A stretch of 64,000 nucleotides of DNA. Origin: AP-15 sp963785565. Its GTDB lineage: Bacteria; Pseudomonadota; Alphaproteobacteria; ATCC43930; CGMCC-115725. Location: positions 1 to 64,000 of the forward strand of contig CAWAVV010000014.1 in assembly GCA_963785565.1 (NCBI GenBank), given 5' to 3'. Positions 18,235-27,045 of this stretch are shown piece by piece (positions within the stretch are counted from its first letter, which is position 1; the number at the start of each line of letters is the position of its first letter). The notes under the pieces were generated by a model. It was not told the origin of the DNA and did not search any database. It worked only from the letters and a program-made list of their open reading frames with translations. Position numbers and translations under genes: made by a program.

Positions 18235-19374
18235 ATGGCCGACAAGCTGATCTCTTGCGACGACCACATGGATTTGGGCCAGTTGCCGGCGGATCTGTGG
18301 ACGACGCGCCTTCCCGCGTCGCTGCGCGACCGGGCGCCGCATATCGAAGAGCGCGACGGGCAGGCGGTATGGGTCTGCGACGGCAAGGTCTGGGGCAGCT
18401 GGGGCGGCAAGCGGCTGTCGAACGAGCAGTTGGCGCGGCCGAAGCCGCTCTACAATGCTTTCGACCGTGGCGGCATCCACGACCAGAGTGCCCGGCGCCC
18501 GGCGATTGCTGAATTGCGCCTCGCCGATATGGATCGCGACGGGGTCCAGACGCAGGTAATCTTTGGCCCGATCTTTCAGATCTCGACCGATGACCCGGTG
18601 CTGCGCCAAGCCTGCTATCGCGTCTATAACGATTGGCTGATGGAGTTCTGCGCGGCCGCGCCCGACCGGCTGATCGGCACGCCGATGCTGCCCGAAACCC
18701 CCGATGCGGCGACCGAGGAGTTGCTCCGTCTCGCTGCAAAAGGCGGTGTCCGCCAGGTCACCTTGATGATCGCCAACATCACCCCAAAGCTCGACGACCC
18801 GGGCTGGGAGAAATTGTGGACCGCGCTGGAGGAGACCGGGATCATCCTGTCCTGGCACATCACCGTGTTTGGCGTGAAGCCCAGCGACCGCGCCGCCGGC
18901 AAGGCCGCCAGCGTATTCGCGAACACCAAGGGGTTTCTCGACAATTTCCTCGAACCGTTTGTCGACCTGTTCGCCTGGGGCATCCTCGAACGCCATCCCA
19001 AGCTCAAAATGGTGATGGCCGAGGCGGGCACCGGCTGGCTGCCCTGGCTCGTGCAGGAGCTCGACTACCGTCATTGGCGGCTTTGGGAGGCCAAGGAGTT
19101 TTGGGCCGACAAGGGCGGCGCCGCGCTCGAAACCAAGCCCAGCGAGTTGTTCAAGCGCCAGATCTGGGCGACCTTTCAGGAAGATTACGCGGCAATGGCG
19201 CTGATCCCGTTCTTTGGCGAGGGCCACCTGCTGTGGGCGTCGGACTACCCGCATCCCGACAGCGTGTGGCCCAATTCACGCGCTGCGATCGAGCGGCAGA
19301 TGTCCGATCTCTCCCCGGAAATGCGCCGCAAACTGACCCACGACAACGCCGCGCGGCTCTACGGCCTTTCCTGA
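18235..19374 (+). CDS. Amidohydrolase-2 family metal-dependent hydrolase
   Basis: 379 residues, ATG 18235 with GGGAGG upstream. It begins LISCDDHMDL (a D-x-H variant of the metal motif), has SWHITVFG near residue 205, MVMAEAGTGWLPWLVQELD near 260 and the C-terminal metal aspartate in LLWASDYPHPDSVWPNSR. This is the TIM-barrel fold of PF04909, which includes decarboxylases and ring-opening hydrolases of aromatic and keto acids. As third gene of the CmcJ/diiron operon it likely handles the oxidised product. Intact; substrate unknown. Confidence 0.8.
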   Translation: MADKLISCDDHMDLGQLPADLWTTRLPASLRDRAPHIEERDGQAVWVCDGKVWGSWGGKRLSNEQLARPKPLYNAFDRGGIHDQSARRPAIAELRLADMDRDGVQTQVIFGPIFQISTDDPVLRQACYRVYNDWLMEFCAAAPDRLIGTPMLPETPDAATEELLRLAAKGGVRQVTLMIANITPKLDDPGWEKLWTALEETGIILSWHITVFGVKPSDRAAGKAASVFANTKGFLDNFLEPFVDLFAWGILERHPKLKMVMAEAGTGWLPWLVQELDYRHWRLWEAKEFWADKGGAALETKPSELFKRQIWATFQEDYAAMALIPFFGEGHLLWASDYPHPDSVWPNSRAAIERQMSDLSPEMRRKLTHDNAARLYGLS

Positions 19375-19466
19375 ACGCAACCCCAAATTATGAGGAACCG
19401 ATCCGGGTCGGGGCCGACGAGCCTAATGGGTATGAACCAGACAGATGGTTCCAGGTTTCTCTTCCT

Positions 19467-19548
19467 CGTCGCCCCCGCGAAAGCGGGAGTCCAGGTGCCG
19501 TTGGTACGGTGTTAGCTGCTCTGGGTACCCGCTTTCGCGGGCATGACG
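19467..19548. repeat. Paired REP-like palindromes
   Basis: CGTCGCCCCCGCGAAAGCGG (19467-) with its tail GAGTCCAGGT, and the inverted copy CTGGGTACCCGCTTTCGCGG (19521-) with its tail GCATGACG, face each other and could form a long hairpin. They belong to the same palindromic family as copies at 33.3, 33.4, 34.3 and 56.5 kb. They sit between convergent genes. Confidence 0.7.
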
Positions 19549-19584
19549 GAAAAGAGGCGGGTACCAAGCGTCAAATTCATACTG

Positions 19585-21024
19585 CTAGTTAGGCTCATTA
19601 TTTGGCGCTGCCGGCACGGCGGGGTTCGTGCACGGGACCGCCTCCTTCAGCCGCACCACATCGTCGTAAACCTGTCGGATGAAATCGACAAACACCGGCT
19701 CCTCGATGTCGCTGTGACCGCGGATCATCGACTGATCGGTGGTGACGATCCAGAACGGGTCGTTGGGGTCGAAATTCGACTGGGCGAGATGCGTGAGCAT
19801 CGCCTTGGTGCGGTATTGGCGTTGCCAACCGGGTGCCAGATAGCCGCCCGGGCGCCACTGAGCGTTGAACTGCGCGAAGGCGAGGCATTCCTGATAGACA
19901 TCGATCGGCGGCAGCACGGTGTTCGGATCCGCGACCGGAGTGGGGCCTTCGAGCTTGTGGGTCCAGAACGTCTGGTAATGGCCGAGCGACGACATCGCCT
20001 CTTTCCGCTCGGCGTCGCTGGTAAAGCTCTCGAAGGTGGTGTTGACGAGGCGCCCGGCCGGAAAGGCGATGCCGGTCGCCAAATCCGCATCCGAGGTCAC
20101 CTCGACAAACACCGGGTTCTGATCGGGGGCAAAGCTGCCCAATCCTCGACGCTGCTCGATGACCTCGCGGATCGGCTCGTAACGCATCGCCTCGATCGCC
20201 GGATTGACGACGACGACAAGATCCCCGTAACCGGCGATCTCCTTGGTGCGGCTCCTTGCGTCTGTCAGTACATCCTGGCCGAGCGAACGGGCGTAATCGG
20301 CCATGCTGGTCTGCACCGCCCGATCGAGAAAGTACTGGGAGAGCGCCGTGTAGACGATCAAGCCGCCGAAACTGTGCCCGATCGTCACCAGTCGGGTGCC
20401 GCGCGGATCCTGATGGTGGGGCCATGAGGTCTCGTCGATCGCGTCGCGCAACGCCTTGGCGCGCGCCAGCACCTCGCGCACCGAGCCCTCGGCCACGCGG
20501 TGCGCCGTCGCCATGCGGCTCCAAAAGGTCAGGTCTTCCGCGACCTCGCCGGCGTCGACCGAAAGCCCGCGCCAGCCGACATAGATCCCGACCACCTCGC
20601 GCGCCGGCCAATACGACGGCGCCCGGCGCAATTCCATCTCCGCCATCTGGTTCAATAGGCCGCGAAACGCCTGAACATTGGTGTCGCTGGCTGTGTCGTT
20701 GTGCTTCCAGCCGTGCACATAGACGACAATCGACAGATCCTTGTAGCGGGCTTCCTCTTCGATCCGGCTGAACAGCGTATCGATCTGGTCGCGAATATAT
20801 GGCTTGCCCTGATCGTCGACCTCGACGAAACCGAGCAGGAAAAACCGCCCGGGAAAATCGGCGAGCCGATGTTCTTCCAGCGAATGTGAGGCGCAGCTGG
20901 AGCCGTTGTCGCTCGCACTCGCCGTGCATGCGGTCGTCTGCTCGCGAAACGGGGCATTGGGCTGACACGCCGACGCAGCGAGCGTCAATGCTGTCGTGAG
21001 CCAACGACCTGCCGGAAATCGCAT
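19585..21024 (-). CDS. Alpha/beta-hydrolase, probable lipoprotein
   Basis: 479 residues, ATG 21024. The N-terminus MRFPAGRWLTTALTLAASAC looks like a lipoprotein signal with Cys at about residue 20, so the protein is likely anchored in a membrane facing the periplasm. The hydrolase core shows SIVVYVHGWKHND (oxyanion strand) and the nucleophile elbow TIGHSFGGLIVY with Ser in GHSFG. FGGLIVYTALS and VVVVNPAIEAM follow as in DUF900-like and esterase families. The C-terminal 150 residues (FWIVTTDQSMIRGHSDIEEP) are conserved-looking but unrecognised. No partner gene is apparent; lipase, esterase or peptidase activity cannot be distinguished. Confidence 0.75.
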   Translation of the reverse strand: MRFPAGRWLTTALTLAASACQPNAPFREQTTACTASASDNGSSCASHSLEEHRLADFPGRFFLLGFVEVDDQGKPYIRDQIDTLFSRIEEEARYKDLSIVVYVHGWKHNDTASDTNVQAFRGLLNQMAEMELRRAPSYWPAREVVGIYVGWRGLSVDAGEVAEDLTFWSRMATAHRVAEGSVREVLARAKALRDAIDETSWPHHQDPRGTRLVTIGHSFGGLIVYTALSQYFLDRAVQTSMADYARSLGQDVLTDARSRTKEIAGYGDLVVVVNPAIEAMRYEPIREVIEQRRGLGSFAPDQNPVFVEVTSDADLATGIAFPAGRLVNTTFESFTSDAERKEAMSSLGHYQTFWTHKLEGPTPVADPNTVLPPIDVYQECLAFAQFNAQWRPGGYLAPGWQRQYRTKAMLTHLAQSNFDPNDPFWIVTTDQSMIRGHSDIEEPVFVDFIRQVYDDVVRLKEAVPCTNPAVPAAPNNEPN

Positions 21025-21072
21025 CTCAACCCGCCCTATTCGAAGCGCTGCCGCAAAGTAAACGACTGCCCC

Positions 21073-21387
21073 TCAATTATAAAATACTGCAAGCCAAACA
21101 GTCGGCTTCGCCGGGTCGGTCCAGTCGATCCGGTGGCGGCGGCGCGGCGCGATGTCGAGCCAATCGCCGGGAACGAGCAAGCGGGGCTCGGGCTCGTCCG
21201 CGAAGCGCAGGCGGGCGGCCCCGGCCAGCAGCATCACCCATTCCGCTTCGGCCTGGTCGTACCAGAAGCCGGGCGGGCTCGCTTGGCCCTGCGAGACGAT
21301 CCGCTCAATGCGGAGGCCAGAGCGGGTCAGCAAGGTATCGACGGCTTCCGCAGCGCGCGCATCAGGGAGCGGCGAGAGCAGGTTCAC
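21073..21387 (-). CDS. Cupin-domain protein
   Basis: 105 residues if started at GTG 21387, which overlaps the TGA of the upstream DUF5996 gene as GTGA, indicating coupled translation. It has a short single cupin: PPGFWYDQAEAEWVMLLAGA, ARLRF and LLVPGDWLDIAPRRRHRIDW. The usual metal histidines are partly replaced, although Glu and His of the two motifs (EAEW, RHRID) remain. The family binds metals, sugars or small acids; the role is unknown. The reading frame opens further upstream at 21426, but that would overlap the neighbour by 43 bp. Confidence 0.75.
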   Translation of the reverse strand: MNLLSPLPDARAAEAVDTLLTRSGLRIERIVSQGQASPPGFWYDQAEAEWVMLLAGAARLRFADEPEPRLLVPGDWLDIAPRRRHRIDWTDPAKPTVWLAVFYN

Positions 21388-22304
21388 GCCGTTGGCGCCT
21401 CGCGTTCCAGCGCGGCCCGGTCCCAATGCGCCGAATTGGCCGCGGCCTCATAAGTGCTTTGCAGGAAATCGAGCAAAGTCTCGTCCGGCGCTGCCGCCTG
21501 GCGGATCTCGTCGTAGGGCAGGATGAACTCGCCGAACTCGCGGGAATATCGGGCAGCTTGCGGACGTACCGGCGTATCCTTGAACCCCGCCGGCTCGGCA
21601 TAGGCGTAGGAGTAAAAGATCGGCTGCTCCAGCCCGGCGCCGCCCGGCCAAAAGCCGCAGCTGCTGACCTCGTGCGAATAAGCCTCGCGGGTGATCCGGT
21701 CGGCGACATTCGGCGAGCCCGGATGCAGCGGCGCGCGGCGGCCGGAGAAGCGGGTCACCGCCAGGTCGAAACTGCCCCAGAAGAAATGCACCGGGCTCAC
21801 TTTGCCGATAAAGCGGGCGCGGAACGCGGTGAACACCCGGTCGGTCTGCACCAGGACCCGCCAGAGGCGGTTGGCGTAGTCGGGGTCATAGGCGGCGTGC
21901 TGCCGATCCTGCTCGAAAGGTATGGGATCGGGGATCTCGACCGGCGTCGTCCAAATCCGGATGTCGAGCCCGAGCGCCCTCAGCCGCTGCATGACCTCAG
22001 CGTAGAAATCGGCGACGGTGCAGGGACGCAACCCGAAACCTTCGGTCGCGCCATCATTGGTCGTTATCGCCAGGTGGTGATCGATGAAATCGAAATCGAT
22101 CTGGAAGGTCCGAGCGCCGTAGGGGATCGGCGAGGTGGTCAGCCCGCGGCTCGTCACATAGAGCGGGACCTGCCACCAGTGATTGATCAGCGGCGCTTGC
22201 GCCAGCCGGATCTTGCCGATCACCTGGGTCCACATATGAAGCGTGCCGCAGGTGTCGCGCCATTCCGAGAACGGCAGGCTCGGCCACTCGTCAGCCCGTG
22301 TCAT
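21384..22304 (-). CDS. DUF5996-family protein
   Basis: 306 residues from ATG 22304, overlapping the end of glpK by 14 bp. It shows the family's features: WPSLPFSEWRDTCGTLHMWT at the start, LINHWWQVPLYVTSRGLTTS, FDFIDHHLAIT and the central VHFFWGSFDLAVTRFSGR. Function is unknown; the family is soluble and widespread. A late block EVSSCGFWPGGAG and FYSYAYAEPAGF are also typical. It is translationally linked to the cupin gene downstream and to glpK upstream, which may only reflect compact packing. Confidence 0.8.
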   Translation of the reverse strand: MTRADEWPSLPFSEWRDTCGTLHMWTQVIGKIRLAQAPLINHWWQVPLYVTSRGLTTSPIPYGARTFQIDFDFIDHHLAITTNDGATEGFGLRPCTVADFYAEVMQRLRALGLDIRIWTTPVEIPDPIPFEQDRQHAAYDPDYANRLWRVLVQTDRVFTAFRARFIGKVSPVHFFWGSFDLAVTRFSGRRAPLHPGSPNVADRITREAYSHEVSSCGFWPGGAGLEQPIFYSYAYAEPAGFKDTPVRPQAARYSREFGEFILPYDEIRQAAAPDETLLDFLQSTYEAAANSAHWDRAALEREAPTA

Positions 22305-23811
22305 CGCTTTCTCCATTGTTGGAAGAGGGGGCGGCGGCGAATACGCCGGCGACCGCGCGCCGCCAGCCGGCATAGCGCTCCTCGCGCTCGGTTTCGAGCA
22401 TCCGCGGCAGAAAGCGGCGCTCGGGCCGCCAATGTGCGGCCATGGTTTCGGGATCGGGATAGATCCCGCGCACCAGCCCCGCGGCATAAGCCGCGCCCCA
22501 AGCCGTGGTCTCTACCCCGGCCGGGCGCTCGACGATGGCAGGCAGGATGTCGGCCAGGAACTGCATGGTCCAGTCGCTCACCGCCATGCCGCCGTCGACC
22601 CGCAAGGTACCGATTTCGATCCCGGCATCGGACGCCATCGCCGCGATCAGGTCGCGGGTCTGGTAGCCGACCGCTTCGAGGGCGGCGCGGGCGATTTCCG
22701 CCGGCCCGCATTCCGCGGTCAGCCCGATAAGCGCAGCCCGCGCCCGCGGCGCCCAGTGCGGCGCGCCGAGCCCGGCAAAGCCCGGCACCAGATAGAGGCG
22801 CTGGCGTCGGTCGGCCCGCGCGGCGAGGGTCGTCGCCTCAGCCGCCGTCGCAATCAGGCCGAGGCGGTCGCGCAGCCATTGCACCGCTGCTCCGGCGACG
22901 AAGATGCTGCCCTCGAGCGCATACGCAGTCCGGCCATCGAGCCGGTAGGCGATCGTCGTCAGCAGCCGATGGGCCGAGGCAGCCGGTTCGCTCCCGATGT
23001 TGAGCAGCGCAAAGGCGCCGGTGCCGTAGGTCGATTTGATCATGCCGGGCTTGAAGCAGCCCTGGCCGATCAGCGCGGCCTGCTGATCGCCGGCCAGCGC
23101 CGCGATGGGGATCGCAGCGCCGAACAATTCGGCAGAGGCAGTACCGAAATCGGCGCCGGTATCGAGCACCTCGGGCAGGATCGCGCGCGGAATCCGGAAT
23201 GCGTCGAGAAGCTCGTCGTCCCACGCGAAACGGTGGATGTCGAACAGCATCGTGCGCGCGGCGTTGGTCGCGTCGGTTGCGTGGCGGTTTCCGTCCGAAA
23301 GCCGCCACAACAGAAAGCTGTCGATCGTGCCAAAGGCGATCTTGCCGGCCTCGGCGCGCTGGCGCAGGCCGGGCACGGCGTCGAGCAGCCAGCGGATCTT
23401 CGATGCGGAGAAGTAAGGATCGATGACGAGGCCGGTGCGCTGCGCGACGGTTTCCGCCAGCCCCTCGCTGCGCCAGCGCGCGCATAGTTCAGCGGTTCGC
23501 CGGTCCTGCCAGACGATCGCGTTGTGCACCGGGCGACCGGTGGCGCGGTCCCACAAAACCGTCGTCTCGCGCTGGTTGGCGATGCCGATCGCGGCGATCG
23601 GCCCGTTGGCCGCCGCTGCGGTTTCACGACAAGTCGAAACCACGCTCTGCCAGATCTGCTCCGGGTCGTGCTCTACCCAGCCGGGTTGCGGGTAATACTG
23701 GGTCAGCTCGATCTGCGCTGTTCGCCGCACCTGGCCTTGCGCGTCGAACAGCATAGCGCGCGTGCTCGTCGTCCCTTGATCGATCGCCAGAACACAGCGG
23801 GATGCAGTCAT
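22291..23811 (-). CDS. glpK: Glycerol kinase
   Basis: 506 residues from ATG 23811, the normal length; the frame stays open upstream but contains no homology. The protein phosphorylates glycerol to sn-glycerol 3-phosphate. FGGY-family landmarks are all present: phosphate loop AIDQGTTSTRAMLFD, substrate residues GIANQRETTVLW and NAIVWQDRR, catalytic-site strand IAALAGDQQAALIGQG, YGTGAFALLNIG and C-terminal adenosine motif LRVDGGMAVSDW. There is no glpD, glpF or glpR nearby, so it is an isolated copy. DUF5996 and cupin genes follow on the same strand with overlaps. Confidence 0.93.
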   Translation of the reverse strand: MTASRCVLAIDQGTTSTRAMLFDAQGQVRRTAQIELTQYYPQPGWVEHDPEQIWQSVVSTCRETAAAANGPIAAIGIANQRETTVLWDRATGRPVHNAIVWQDRRTAELCARWRSEGLAETVAQRTGLVIDPYFSASKIRWLLDAVPGLRQRAEAGKIAFGTIDSFLLWRLSDGNRHATDATNAARTMLFDIHRFAWDDELLDAFRIPRAILPEVLDTGADFGTASAELFGAAIPIAALAGDQQAALIGQGCFKPGMIKSTYGTGAFALLNIGSEPAASAHRLLTTIAYRLDGRTAYALEGSIFVAGAAVQWLRDRLGLIATAAEATTLAARADRRQRLYLVPGFAGLGAPHWAPRARAALIGLTAECGPAEIARAALEAVGYQTRDLIAAMASDAGIEIGTLRVDGGMAVSDWTMQFLADILPAIVERPAGVETTAWGAAYAAGLVRGIYPDPETMAAHWRPERRFLPRMLETEREERYAGWRRAVAGVFAAAPSSNNGESDDTG

Positions 23812-23964
23812 GGCCCGGCTCCGGCGGCGCGCTCGCGGCCGCGACAAGACTTTAGCAATGGCGGGCCGGCAGAGTCTTGGATCACGGCAACTTGTCCAAC
23901 AACCCCTTGGTCGACGCCACAGCCGGTCGTATGGTCGCCGCACCGGTTGCTTCGAGGTTCTTTT

Positions 23965-24945
23965 ATGAAATTGGCTGGGTTCTTTGCCGCTCTCGTCGCA
24001 GCTGTAATCGGGGCCGGGACAGTCGCCGCTCAGGCGCCACCGCAGGTTTATCGCGTCGGGCTGCTCGCGGTGGGCGCCGACCCGACCGATCAGAGCACGT
24101 TCGGCGCCGGGCTGATCCGCGGCTTTGCGCGCGACGGCTTGGTCCTCGGCCAGAACCTCGCCTTCGAGCGGCGAGCGGCGCACGGACACCTCGATCGCTT
24201 GCCGCAGCTTGTTGACGAGCTGGTTGCGAGCAAGGTCGCCGTGATCGTGACCCAAGGCTATCCGGCCGCACTCGCGGCAAAAAACCGGTCGGCCGTGCCG
24301 GTGGTGGTGGTTCAGGCCGGCGACCCGGTCGAGGACGGGCTCGTCGCCAGCTTCGCGCACCCTGGCGGCCACGTCACCGGCATCTCCGAGATCGCCGCCG
24401 AGCTGTCGGCCAAGCGATTGGCTTTGCTGAAGCAGGCGGCGCCGAGCGTGCATCGCGTGGGGATGCTGTGGAATGCGGACGATCTCGGCATGTCGCTGCG
24501 CTACAAGGCGGCGGAGGCGCAGGCGCGCAGCCTCGGCATCGAGGTCGAGTTGCTCGGGGTGCGTGCGCCCAATGATTTCGACGCGGCGTTCGCCGCGATG
24601 GTGCGAAAGCCCCCGGACGCGATCCTGATGGTCAGCGACGTTCTGACCACCTTGAACAGGAAGCGGGTGATTGACTTCGCAGCCGCGCATAAATTGCCCG
24701 CGATCTATGAATATGACTTCCTGGTGCACGAAGGCGGCCTGATGTCGTACGGTCCCGATGTGAGCGAGATGTACGATCGCGCCGCCGGGCTTGCCGCGCG
24801 CATCCTCAAAGGCGCCGATCCGGCCAAACTGCCCCTCGAAGAGCCGAGCCGGTTTGTGCTGGCGATCAATCTCGGGACCGCCAAGGCGATCGGCCTGACC
24901 ATCTCGCCGTCCGTGCTCGCCCGCGCCGACGACGTGATCGAATGA
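23965..24945 (+). CDS. ABC transporter substrate-binding protein (PF04392 type)
   Basis: 326 residues from ATG 23965. A cleavable signal peptide (MKLAGFFAALVAAVIGAGTV then AAQAPP) sends it to the periplasm. The two-lobed binding fold has YRVGLLAVGADPTD at the start, the lobe switch VTQGYPAALAAKN and PVVVVQAGDPVEDGLVAS, the conserved HPGGHVTGIS and a C-terminal FVLAINLGTAKAIGLT, all characteristic of the ABC_sub_bind family. No permease or ATPase gene is adjacent; instead a Cache-domain kinase gene starts 90 bp downstream on the same strand. It may therefore supply ligand to the sensor, or be an orphan binding protein. Confidence 0.85.
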   Translation: MKLAGFFAALVAAVIGAGTVAAQAPPQVYRVGLLAVGADPTDQSTFGAGLIRGFARDGLVLGQNLAFERRAAHGHLDRLPQLVDELVASKVAVIVTQGYPAALAAKNRSAVPVVVVQAGDPVEDGLVASFAHPGGHVTGISEIAAELSAKRLALLKQAAPSVHRVGMLWNADDLGMSLRYKAAEAQARSLGIEVELLGVRAPNDFDAAFAAMVRKPPDAILMVSDVLTTLNRKRVIDFAAAHKLPAIYEYDFLVHEGGLMSYGPDVSEMYDRAAGLAARILKGADPAKLPLEEPSRFVLAINLGTAKAIGLTISPSVLARADDVIE

Positions 24946-25034
24946 CAGGAGCCGCGGTTTCGTGCTCGCCAGAGAGGGTGTCGCTTACGAGGTGACCGGG
25001 GCCGCGGGCCAAGCCCGCCCGCCGGCATTTGCGG

Positions 25035-27045
25035 ATGGGGCTCGCGCCCAAACTCGCGCTCGCCTTTGTCGGCCTTGTCAGCGTCGTTCTGGTCGTCAAC
25101 GGCTCGGTCAACATGTGGCTCGGCTACCGTGAAGCCGAAAATGCCGCGGCGCAGATCGAGCAGGAGAAGACCCAGGACGCCGCCCGACGCATCGACGAGT
25201 TTGTGTCCGAGATCGAGCAGCAGATCGGCTGGACCACCCCGCCGCAATGGGACGCCTTGTCGCTCGAGCAGCGCCGCTATGACTTTATCCGCCTGATGCG
25301 CGAGGTCCCGGCGATCACCGAACTGACCGAGATCGACGGCTCGGGCAAGGAACAGCTCAAGCTCTCGCGCATCGCTCCCGATGTCGTGGCGAGCGGCGCC
25401 AACGATGCCGCCGCACCGCGCTTCGCCGAGGCGGAGGCCAAAGGCGTCTGGTTCAGCCCGATCTATTTCCGCAATATGTCCGAGCCCTACATGACGATTG
25501 CTGTCGCACATGCTGGGCGTCATGCCGGTGTGACCGTCGCCGGGGTTAATCTTAAATTTATCTGGGACCTGATCACGGCGCTGCAGGTTGGGCGGACCGG
25601 ATATGCCTATGTCGTCGATTCGCGCGGGCGGCTGATCGCACATCCCGACCTCAGCCTGGTGCTGCGCGAGACCGATCTGTCGCACCTCCCGCAGGTGGCG
25701 GCGGCACAGGCCGGTCTTCGTCAGGAAGCCGCGGCGAGCGGCGCCCATACCGCGGTCGGGCCGGCCGGCGCCGCGGTGCTAACCGCCTGGGCGTCCGTAC
25801 CCCGGCTCGGTTGGATCGTCTTCGTCGAACTGCCCTTGAGCGAAGCGCTGGCGCCCGTCTATGCCTCGCTGTACCGCATGGCGGCGGTGCTGGCGCTGGG
25901 CCTACTGCTGGCGGCCGGCGCCGGAACCGTGCTCGCCCGGCGCATGGTGGTGCCGATCCGGCGTCTGCAATCGGGTGCCGATCGGCTGGGATCGGGCGAA
26001 CGCGGCGAGCCGATCGAGATCCGTACCGGCGACGAGATCGAGACCTTGGCGGACCGGTTCAATCAGATGGCGGCCAAAGTACAGGAATCGCACGATACTC
26101 TGGAGGCCAAGGTCGAGGCGCGAACCGAAGAGCTACAGGCGCGCGAGCATGAAGCCAGGGATGCCCGTCTCGCCGCGGAACAAGCGCTCGCAAACTTGCA
26201 GAAGGCACAGGACCGGCTGGTCGAAACCCAAAAGCTGGCCTCACTCGGCCAGCTAACCGCGGGCATCGCCCACGAAATCAAAAATCCGCTCAATTTCGTC
26301 AACAACTTTGCCGAGCTATCGGCGGAGTTGACCGAGGAGCTGCGCGGCGTGCTCGTGGCCCAGAACGCATCTCTGCCCGACGCGGCCCGCGCCGAAATCA
26401 ACGACCTGACCCAGATGCTGAACGGCAACCTCGCCAAGATCGTCGAGCACGGGAAGCGGGCCGACAGCATCGTCAAGAATATGCTCCTGCACTCGCGCGC
26501 CGGCGTCGGCGAGCGGCGCGCCGCCAATCTCAATGGCCTCGTCGACGAAAGCTTAAACCTCGCCTATCACGGCGCCCGCGCCGAAAGGCCGGACTTCAAC
26601 ATCACCCTACGCAAGGATCTCGACCCCACGATCGGCGAAATCGACCTTTATCCGCAGGAAATCACGCGGGTTCTTCTGAACCTTTTCGGAAACGGTTTCT
26701 ATGCCGCGCGCGAACGCCAGCGAAGCGGTCGAGAGCCTGGGTTCGAGCCGACCCTTTCGGTATGCACACGCGCTCTCTCCGACCGGGTCGAGATTCGCGT
26801 ACGTGACAACGGCACCGGGATCCCCGGCGAGGTCAGAGCGAAAATCTTTGATCCGTTTTTCACCACCAAGCCGGCGGGCGAAGGGACCGGCCTCGGCCTG
26901 TCGCTGAGCTTCGACATCGTTGTCAAGCAGCATGGCGGAACCTTTGAGGTCGAGACCGAGCCAGGCGCTGTTTACCGAGTTCATCGTGACGTTGCCGCGG
27001 GTGATGATGCCCGCGGCCGGCGCCGACAGAGGAGAGGTGGCATGA
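25035..27045 (+). CDS. Cache-domain sensor histidine kinase (one apparent frameshift)
   Basis: ATG 25035. Order: N-terminal helix (LALAFVGLVSVVLVVNGSVN), periplasmic double Cache domain (about residues 30-270; GRTGYAYVVDSRGRLIAHPD), second helix (AAVLALGLLLAAGAGTVLA), HAMP, a coiled coil (about 365-400), HisKA motif GIAHEIKNPLNFVNNFAELS and ATPase motifs LLNLFGNGFYAA, RDNGTGIPG and GEGTGLGLSLSFDI. As assembled, the frame runs on past its natural end and fuses with the next gene; deleting one T of the run at 26971-26973 gives GAVTEFIVTLPR and a TGA at 27043-27045, overlapping the next ATG as ATGA. It likely phosphorylates the receiver-cyclase below. The ligand may come from the upstream binding protein. 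Confidence 0.85.

Noticed and set aside
22291..24729. An 812-residue version of glycerol kinase
   Set aside because: Residues before ATG 23811 show no family match, and 506 residues is the normal length.
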